This document shows, piece after piece, positions 15,414 to 20,743 of a stretch of 20,743 bases of DNA. A model generated the notes under the pieces. It saw only the letters and a program-made list of their open reading frames with translations, did no database searches and was not told the origin of the DNA. The stretch lies in contig JAOUJX010000020.1 in the NCBI GenBank assembly GCA_029882955.1, positions 1 through 20,743 on the forward strand. The letters are read 5' to 3'. Each line of letters starts with the position of its first letter. The stretch's first letter is position 1. Both the position numbers and the translations under genes were made by a program. This DNA is from Gammaproteobacteria bacterium. Its GTDB lineage: Bacteria; Pseudomonadota; Gammaproteobacteria; GCA-001735895.

Positions 15414-16103
15414 ATGACTGATTACGTGATCAAACAGCCAGTACAGGCGAGCCTGCCGATTCGGGGTTCGGATCAACAATTTCCGGTGCGCCGGGTTTAT
15501 TGTGTTGGTCGTAACTACGCTGCGCATACCATAGAAATGGGTGGCGACCCTGATCGCGAGGTGCCTTTCTTTTTCCAGAAAAATCCCGACAACCTGCTTA
15601 CCGGGGGTGCCGATTTTCCGTACCCGGTCAAGTCTAACGACGTGCACCATGAGATTGAAATGGTGGTCGCACTACAGGCGGGTGGTACCGACATTTCGCT
15701 TGAATCAGCCCTCGATTGCGTCTGGGGCTACGGTGTGGCGCTGGATATGACGCGTCGTGATTTACAGGGAGAATGTAAAAAGGCCGGCCGACCCTGGGAA
15801 ATTGGCAAGGCATTTGAAAAATCGGCACCGGCTTCAGAGCTGGTTCCGGCGAGCGAAATAGGCCACCCCACCGATGGTGAAATCTGGCTTAAAGTGAATG
15901 GCGAGAAGCGCCAGCAGGGCGATCTTAATCATATGATCTGGAAGGTGGCGGAAATGATTTCCTACCTGTCGGGTCTATTTGAGCTCGCACCCGGCGACAT
16001 TATTCTTTCCGGCACGCCTTCCGGTGTTGGGCCTGTCGAACGTGGCGATGTACTGGAAGGCCATATCGATGGTGTTGGTGATTTGCACTGTAAGGTGGTT
16101 TAA
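15414..16103 (+). CDS. Fumarylacetoacetate hydrolase family protein (fumarylpyruvate hydrolase-like)
   Basis: The 229-residue protein is a single FAH domain. Metal ligands are E80 and E82 in HHEIEMVV and D111 in ALDMTRRD. Other family markers are RRVYCVGRNYAAH at 26-38, GKAFEKSAP at 131-139 and SGTPSGVGP at 199-207. These fit the short FAH class with fumarylpyruvate hydrolases, acylpyruvases and oxaloacetate decarboxylases such as FAHD1. No gentisate dioxygenase or maleylpyruvate isomerase gene is near, so a gentisate pathway role is not supported by context. AAGGAGA gives a strong ribosome site 7 nt before the ATG. It is the last gene of the ABC operon; it probably acts on the imported compound or a breakdown product. 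Its stop overlaps that of the opposite gene by 4 nt. Confidence 0.88.
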   Translation: MTDYVIKQPVQASLPIRGSDQQFPVRRVYCVGRNYAAHTIEMGGDPDREVPFFFQKNPDNLLTGGADFPYPVKSNDVHHEIEMVVALQAGGTDISLESALDCVWGYGVALDMTRRDLQGECKKAGRPWEIGKAFEKSAPASELVPASEIGHPTDGEIWLKVNGEKRQQGDLNHMIWKVAEMISYLSGLFELAPGDIILSGTPSGVGPVERGDVLEGHIDGVGDLHCKVV

Positions 16104-17263
16104 CGCTCACCCCAGTAATCCGTAGCAATGCCTTCGCCAAGATCGGCTTCGACCAGGCGCTGTCTGACCGTCAGTAGATGCTGGATGAGTTGAGGCTCGC
16201 TCTGCGCATAGCGAACGGCGTCGGCCTCGCGTTTTACCACCACGCCGAGTAATTCAGTAATAGCGTTGCCGATGGAATTCTGGCTGATCGTCACAATCCA
16301 TTTGTTATCGTCATTGCGATAAATTAACTGTTTAAACGCCGGTTGCCAGCGGATGGCATTGGCGTATCTTGCATCCTCGATACACTGATCGCGCACAATT
16401 TTCGCCGTGCTGAGAAATTTGTTATTAAACAACAGGTGGTCGGTCACCTGCCGGGGAAAATAGAGGTCTTTTGCCAGTGGCGCATTGCGTGTCGAGACCT
16501 GGCAAAAGAAGGTGCGATAGAAGTCGATAAAACCTTTCAGGATAATGTCGTACTCGTGCCAGAACTGCACCTGCTGGATCGAATCAATGCCGCCGCTGAC
16601 TTCCCAGCAGGGCAAGCCCTGAGGGTAGCCCGTTAGTTTGAACTGGGAAACATCGCCCGATACCGGTTTCAATATTTTTAGTTCCAGGGTGTCAAAAAAT
16701 TCCTGATAAACCTCGTGCATGTAACTCTGGAATAAACTGTGTTGACCACCATCGGTTAAATTCGGATTGTCGGCGTCGGTCAGCTCGGCGTCTCGCAATT
16801 GCTGTTTGTCGAAAACAATAAAGTGGTTGTGCAGCATACGGATGCTGGGTACGCCTGGAGAAGTTAAAGGCCAGGTAGCATCGAGGCTGGCTTCACCACA
16901 GAGGATTAAATGTGAATCGGGCTCAGGGAAGCATTCCTGCATATAGTCGATGATGATCTGGTCCATGCGATTCCAGACGTTTCGCACCTGTTCGGGTAAC
17001 TGGGTGCGTCGTACCGGGCGACCCAGAGGATCGAGAATTAACTGCGAGGTGTTATAGATGATAGAAGCGTCGAACAGGTTGGAATGGCCCAGCGCTTTTC
17101 GATATAACAACAGGTTTTCCGGATTTTGCAGCAGGCCATTATTATGTACCAGATCATTCAGGTTCTCGGTGCTGTTGAAGAATTCATTGGGTTTCATGCC
17201 CTCGGGAACTTCGAGCGGAATAGGGCGGTAAGCGGTGGTGATTTCTCTGGGTCCGATTTTCAT
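16100..17263 (-). CDS. Uncharacterised 387-residue protein
   Basis: I do not recognise the family. The protein has no signal peptide or membrane segment and should be cytoplasmic. Composition is normal, with many aromatic residues and Gln/Asn. Notable pieces are LILCGEASLDATWP at 119-132, then MLHNHFIVFD at 143-152, where H145-x-H147 followed by hydrophobic residues loosely recalls the H-phi-H motif of HIT/GalT-type nucleotidyltransferases; that similarity is weak and not an assignment. A second well-formed block is KLTGYPQGLPCWEVSGG at 209-225. The ATG at 17263 lacks a clear Shine-Dalgarno sequence. The gene is convergent with the FAH gene (4-nt overlap) and separated from the upstream BCCT gene by a terminator, so it has its own promoter within 17264-17360. 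Codon use resembles its neighbours. Confidence 0.75.
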   Translation of the reverse strand: MKIGPREITTAYRPIPLEVPEGMKPNEFFNSTENLNDLVHNNGLLQNPENLLLYRKALGHSNLFDASIIYNTSQLILDPLGRPVRRTQLPEQVRNVWNRMDQIIIDYMQECFPEPDSHLILCGEASLDATWPLTSPGVPSIRMLHNHFIVFDKQQLRDAELTDADNPNLTDGGQHSLFQSYMHEVYQEFFDTLELKILKPVSGDVSQFKLTGYPQGLPCWEVSGGIDSIQQVQFWHEYDIILKGFIDFYRTFFCQVSTRNAPLAKDLYFPRQVTDHLLFNNKFLSTAKIVRDQCIEDARYANAIRWQPAFKQLIYRNDDNKWIVTISQNSIGNAITELLGVVVKREADAVRYAQSEPQLIQHLLTVRQRLVEADLGEGIATDYWGER

Positions 17264-17361
17264 GCATGCTGCCAGTTACCTGCGAATTTTCAGCATAGCG
17301 CAAGAGAAGCAGATTTAAACCTCAAAAGTTTTTAGTCAGGTATTGGTGGAATGTATTGCGT

Positions 17362-17394
17362 AAAAAGAGCCTCGCTAAAATCAGCGGGGCTCTT
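17362..17394 (-). terminator. Rho-independent terminator of the BCCT gene
   Basis: The arms at 17365-17376 and 17383-17394 pair over 12 bp (AAGAGCCTCGCT with its partner, one G-U wobble) around a 6-nt loop. Read on the minus strand the stem is followed by a T run (17366-17362). It lies 19 nt after the BCCT stop codon and separates that transcript from the 387-residue gene. Confidence 0.8.
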
Positions 17395-17412
17395 GTGTTA
17401 TGGAGACTATTA

Positions 17413-19011
17413 TTAAATTTCCTTACTGGCTTTACTGAGCCCAATCCACAGGCTCACACACATCGCCAACAGAACGACGGTGAAAGGTAGTCCGGTAGAA
17501 ACCGCCATTGCCTGTAGTGCGCCAAGTGCTTCGGCACCGCCGACCAGCAATAATACAGCGGCGACCAGGCCTTCGAACGAACACCAGAAAACACGCTGTG
17601 ACACTGGAGCGTCGGTTTTGCCGCCTGCGGTGATGGTATCGATGACCAGCGATCCGGAATCGGACGAAGTGACGAAGAATACCAGTACCAGAATGATGCC
17701 GATGAGCGACAGAAGTCCAGTCAGCGGAAAGCCGTCGAGCATATGGAACAGTTTAATTTCCTGGGCAACCGAACCCACGGGTGCAGCCGCATCAGCGATG
17801 ACCTGGGTCAGCGCGGTTCCACCGAAAGTCGCCATCCAGAGAATACATAATATTGTTGGAACTAGAATGACGCAGATCAGAAATTCCCGCACACTGCGAC
17901 CCCGTGATACACGGGCGATAAACATACCAACAAAGGGCGACCACGAAATCCACCAGGCCCAATAGAATGAAGTCCAGCCCTGCGAAAAGTTGGCATCTTC
18001 ACGACCAAAAGGCATTGATAGTGGAATAAATTCGACGATATACGCACCGGCCCCCGAAAACAGGGTCGATAGAATGTCACCGGTTGGTCCGACCAGAAAA
18101 ATGAAGGCCAGTAATAATAGGGCCAGCGCCATATTCAACTCGGAGAGCAGTTTAACCCCGCCATCGAGACCTCGTACCACCGAGCCAATTGCAATTGCGG
18201 TAATAAACAGGATCAGAAGTACGATGGCGACATTTCCGGTACCCCAGTCGTAAAGAAAACTAAAGCCGGCGAGTGCCTGTTGGGTACCAAACCCCAGCGA
18301 AGTAGCGAGACCAAACAAAGTGGCGAACACTGCTATCGTATCGATAATATGTCCCGCCCAACCCCAGACTCTTTCACCAAGTAGCGGGTAAAAAGCCGAA
18401 CGAAGAGTGAGAGGCAAATTGTGGTTGAAAGAAAAGAAAGCCAGCGCCAGTGCCACCACCGCGTACATTGCCCATGGGTGCAGGCCCCAGTGATAAATAG
18501 TGGCTGCCATGGCTAAATCTCTGGCTGCTTCGATATCGCCCGCAGCTGCTCCTAGCGGTGCCCAGTCGGTACGAATACCGTTTTCGCCAACCGAGATACC
18601 GCCCATCGAAGAACCAAAATGTGACATGGGTTCAGAGACGCCGAAAAACATCAGGCCTATGCCCATGCCTGCGGCGAAGAGCATTGAAAACCAGCCAACA
18701 TAGCTGTAATCGGGTGTTGCATCCTGACCACCGAGGCGTACCCGGCCAAGTGGAGAAACACAGACAGCCAGTGCAAATACCACAAAAATATTGCCAGCTG
18801 AAAGAAAAAACCAGTCAAATGTGCTGGTAATGGCAGGGCGTAACCACGAGAAGAATTCTGCAGCCCCCTGTTGAAACATTAAAGAAATGAGAACAAAAGC
18901 GATGATTGAAAGTCCGGATATTAAAAATACCGGGTTATGGATATCCAGCCCGAATGGCGTGATATTGTCCTGTCCGATTTCATAATCGGTGGTAACAGCT
19001 TCTTCACTCAT
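17413..19011 (-). CDS. BCCT family transporter (betaine/choline/carnitine type)
   Basis: The 532-residue protein has about twelve membrane segments. Family motifs are clear: GMGIGLMFFGVSEP at 115-128 and the aromatic box region FYWAWWISWSPFVGMFIARV starting at 349, then SRGRSVREF at 369-377 and TSSDSGS at 448-454. The glycine-rich GMGIG segment is the form found in sodium-coupled betaine/DMSP carriers rather than in proton-coupled choline carriers (BetT), but substrate choice needs testing. N- and C-terminal tails are short (about 25 and 10 residues), so no large osmosensing tail like that of BetP is present. GGAGG lies ideally before the ATG at 19011. Import of a methylated amine would feed the dehydrogenase at 2021-4585. 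Confidence 0.94.
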   Translation of the reverse strand: MSEEAVTTDYEIGQDNITPFGLDIHNPVFLISGLSIIAFVLISLMFQQGAAEFFSWLRPAITSTFDWFFLSAGNIFVVFALAVCVSPLGRVRLGGQDATPDYSYVGWFSMLFAAGMGIGLMFFGVSEPMSHFGSSMGGISVGENGIRTDWAPLGAAAGDIEAARDLAMAATIYHWGLHPWAMYAVVALALAFFSFNHNLPLTLRSAFYPLLGERVWGWAGHIIDTIAVFATLFGLATSLGFGTQQALAGFSFLYDWGTGNVAIVLLILFITAIAIGSVVRGLDGGVKLLSELNMALALLLLAFIFLVGPTGDILSTLFSGAGAYIVEFIPLSMPFGREDANFSQGWTSFYWAWWISWSPFVGMFIARVSRGRSVREFLICVILVPTILCILWMATFGGTALTQVIADAAAPVGSVAQEIKLFHMLDGFPLTGLLSLIGIILVLVFFVTSSDSGSLVIDTITAGGKTDAPVSQRVFWCSFEGLVAAVLLLVGGAEALGALQAMAVSTGLPFTVVLLAMCVSLWIGLSKASKEI

Positions 19012-19084
19012 ATGAACCTCCTGTATTGTTTATATGGGTATATGTTTTTTTTATTATGAAGAATATTTGAACAGAGCGGCGATT

Positions 19085-19106
19085 GTCGTAGTTTCCTGTT
19101 AACGAC
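19085..19106. promoter_or_regulatory. Small dyad upstream of the BCCT gene
   Basis: GTCGT (19085-19089) and ACGAC (19102-19106) form inverted 5-bp arms 12 bp apart, 74 bp upstream of the BCCT start codon. The half-site resembles the GTCGTT inside the 26-bp repeats. This is weak evidence on its own. Confidence 0.2.
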
Positions 19107-19169
19107 TTTTAGTATTGCTAGTGCGACCAGAATCAGAACCAGCAGTCATGGCAGTCAAATTAGTTTCCT

Positions 19170-19286
19170 ATGATTAAAATGATCCCAACCGGTCGGTTAC
19201 AAAAAGAGCTGACCATGATCTCACTTAATGGTAGTGAGCTTGACGGTCAGAAAATCCGGGTTAAAAAAGAACAGTCCTGGCATTAA
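19170..19286 (+). pseudogene. Possible relic of an RRM RNA-binding protein gene
   Basis: The frame from ATG 19170 to TAA 19284-19286 encodes 38 residues, with a TAG just upstream (19161). Its C-terminal part, SLNGSELDGQKIRVKKEQ, resembles the last strand region of small bacterial RRM proteins, where LNG-x-x-x-x-G-x-x-IRVKKA is typical. The preceding RNP1 segment (expected KGFGFVEM) is not present in this frame, and upstream codons in all plus frames contain stops. I read it as the 3' remnant of a decayed gene. A functional small protein is less likely but possible. The match is from memory of the family. Confidence 0.35.
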
Positions 19287-19453
19287 GAGAATTAAATACA
19301 GTAATCAGCATTAGCCCCGGCCTCATAAGTAGTTTTTTGGTCACATTGTTCTGGACCAGAAGCGCTATTTATAGCCGATTTACGAATTAAGGAAAACTCA
19401 AATAAAACTACCAAAATCACCGTAAAATATTGATCTTTGTAAGCTGTCTGGAT

Positions 19454-20743
19454 TTATTCTTTCGCCACTGTTGGTTCGCTTACGACATAAAGCCAGATAA
19501 AACCTGCTACACCGGTCAGCACGGAAGCGGCCAGAATTCCCGTCTTGGCCATTAACAGGTATTCCGCCTGGTCAGAAAATCCGAGTTCTGCGACAAAGAT
19601 AGACATCGTGAAGCCGATACCGGCCAGCAGCGAGACGCCTGCAATCTGGGTGAAGCGGGTATCTTTAGGCAGTACCGCTACCCCCAGTTTGAGTAATAGC
19701 CAGCTAACCCCGGTGATGCCGATAAACTTACCCAGCACCAGACCCAGTAATACACCGAGCGTAACGGGATGGGCTAAAGTCTCGCCCATTGAATCTAGTG
19801 TCAGTGGAATACCGGCGTTGGCCAGAGCGAAAACTGGAATCACCAGGTAAGCCACCGGTATGTGCCACGCATGTTCCAGGCGTTGCAGCGGGGCTTCGAC
19901 ACTGTGCACGCCATTTTCCAGCGTCTGTACGACGGCGCGCAATTTATCGTTGGTCATGATGCTTTTGCCGGGTTCATGGCTGGCATCAAACCGTTGCATC
20001 AATTCTCTAACATGCTCACTGAAGCGTTCAGGGTTGTACTTTGGAACCGCCGGAATGGTTAATGCAGTCAGAATGCCGGCCAGGGTTGCATGCACTCCGG
20101 ATTGCAACAGGAAGTACCATAACAGGCCCCCAACTAATAGATAAGGTGTGCTTTTGCGGATGCCACTTAGATTTAATGTCAGCAGCAAAACGAATAGTCC
20201 AGCCGCTGCCAGCAGCGGGCCAAACACGATGGTGTCGGTATAAAACACGGCAATGACTAATACCGCACCCAGATCATCGACGATTGCCAGTGCCACCAGA
20301 AAAGTGATCAGGGCCTTTGGCACGCGGCTCGCCAGCAATGCCAGCGCACCGATGGCGAAAGCGATATCTGTGGCCATCGGGATACCCCAGCCGAGGGTGG
20401 CATCACCGTCAGGATTGATGGCAAAGTAAATCAACGCCGGGACCACCATTCCGCCGATGGCTGCACCTATCGGCAGCGTGGCATTGCGCAGGTTCGCCAA
20501 CTCACCGACCAGTATTTCCCGCTTCAACTCCAGGCCTACAACAAAGAAAAACAGGGCCATCAGGCCATCGTTGATCAAGTGTTGCAGGCTTAGTTTCAGG
20601 GTCCAGCTACCTGCTCCGAGACTGATGGGGGTATGCAGAAAATGAGCATAGTCGGCAGCGATCGGTCCATTGGCAAGTATCAGGGCAATTACAGCCGTAC
20701 CCATCAGTAGTAAACCACTGGTGGTTTGCTGATGGATAAACTC
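19454..20743 (-). CDS. nhaA: Na+/H+ antiporter NhaA, N-terminus outside the window
   Basis: The frame runs off the right edge: the codons before the in-frame ATG at 20704 read EFIHQQTTSGLLL, which matches the first-helix region of NhaA, so the real start is beyond 20743. Some 429 residues are visible. Numbering from that ATG, ATDIAFAIG at 111-119 and VDDLG at 142-146 hold the aspartates that match D133, D163 and D164 of the E. coli protein, so ion exchange should work. The loop at about 225-270 (YNPERFSEHVRELMQRFDASHEPG) is an extra hydrophilic stretch found in longer NhaA variants. It exports sodium in exchange for protons in the inner membrane, consistent with life in salty water and with a sodium-driven BCCT next door. 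Confidence 0.95.
   Translation of the reverse strand, partial: EFIHQQTTSGLLLMGTAVIALILANGPIAADYAHFLHTPISLGAGSWTLKLSLQHLINDGLMALFFFVVGLELKREILVGELANLRNATLPIGAAIGGMVVPALIYFAINPDGDATLGWGIPMATDIAFAIGALALLASRVPKALITFLVALAIVDDLGAVLVIAVFYTDTIVFGPLLAAAGLFVLLLTLNLSGIRKSTPYLLVGGLLWYFLLQSGVHATLAGILTALTIPAVPKYNPERFSEHVRELMQRFDASHEPGKSIMTNDKLRAVVQTLENGVHSVEAPLQRLEHAWHIPVAYLVIPVFALANAGIPLTLDSMGETLAHPVTLGVLLGLVLGKFIGITGVSWLLLKLGVAVLPKDTRFTQIAGVSLLAGIGFTMSIFVAELGFSDQAEYLLMAKTGILAASVLTGVAGFIWLYVVSEPTVAKE

Larger units (their letters stand above)
19012..19453. other. 442-bp intergenic region between BCCT and nhaA
   Basis: Both flanking genes are on the minus strand. The part next to BCCT (19012-19080) is AT-rich and holds its ribosome site and presumably its promoter. 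The middle holds a 38-codon open frame with an RRM-like tail (19170-19286). The part 19287-19453 shows no gene, RNA or clear terminator. I see no tRNA or insertion sequence. Confidence 0.6.

Noticed and set aside
15414..16103. Gentisate degradation operon based on the fumarylpyruvate hydrolase-like gene
   Set aside because: No gentisate dioxygenase or maleylpyruvate isomerase is in the window, and FAH family members have several other activities.

Overview
The window looks like chromosomal DNA of a free-living, probably marine, gammaproteobacterium. This is inferred from gene content (gltBD, an ETF-linked dimethylglycine-dehydrogenase-type enzyme, a sodium-type BCCT osmolyte/betaine carrier, NhaA, HD-GYP signalling) and from roughly balanced GC. 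No rRNA, tRNA, CRISPR array, transposase or phage gene is visible. Species or genus cannot be fixed from the sequence alone. Genes are tightly packed: four convergent gene pairs end within 8 nt of each other, and two of these overlap at their stop codons.

Layout. (1) 1-2012: the 3' end of gltB and complete gltD, the two subunits of NADPH-glutamate synthase. (2) 2021-4585, minus strand: an 854-residue flavoprotein fused to a GcvT-like folate domain (dimethylglycine/sarcosine dehydrogenase family). (3) 4769-7086, plus strand: three exported proteins, namely a DUF2946-like Cys-rich protein, an Asp-box beta-propeller with Cys/His clusters, and a membrane-anchored TlpA-like thioredoxin. I read this as an uncharacterised periplasmic metal/thiol cassette. 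(4) 7262-8943: etfB-etfA, the electron acceptor expected for the dehydrogenase. (5) 8950-10470, minus: a membrane HD-GYP c-di-GMP phosphodiesterase; 10685-11116: a two-CBS-domain protein. (6) 11113-16103: a divergent FCD-type GntR regulator and a five-gene operon with an NMT1/ThiY-like binding protein, permease, ATPase, a second permease and a fumarylacetoacetase-family hydrolase. (7) 16100-17263, minus: an unrecognised 387-residue protein. (8) 17413-19011, minus: BCCT transporter. (9) 19012-19453: a long intergenic stretch with a possible relic of an RNA-binding (RRM) gene. (10) 19454-right edge, minus: nhaA, running off the window.

How parts may work together. The BCCT carrier could import betaine-type compounds, the dehydrogenase could demethylate an N-methylated glycine, and EtfBA could take the electrons. 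The most interesting non-coding signal supports part of this. A 26-bp sequence occurs twice with one mismatch (4683-4708 and 7134-7159), and each copy is centred about 67 bp upstream of the transcription start I predict for the dehydrogenase gene and for etfB. The same two copies also bracket the periplasmic cassette, so a mobile-cassette explanation remains open. The GntR regulator and the ABC/hydrolase operon form a second self-contained unit, with a perfect 8-bp-arm palindrome placed at the predicted operon start site. Its substrate is unknown.
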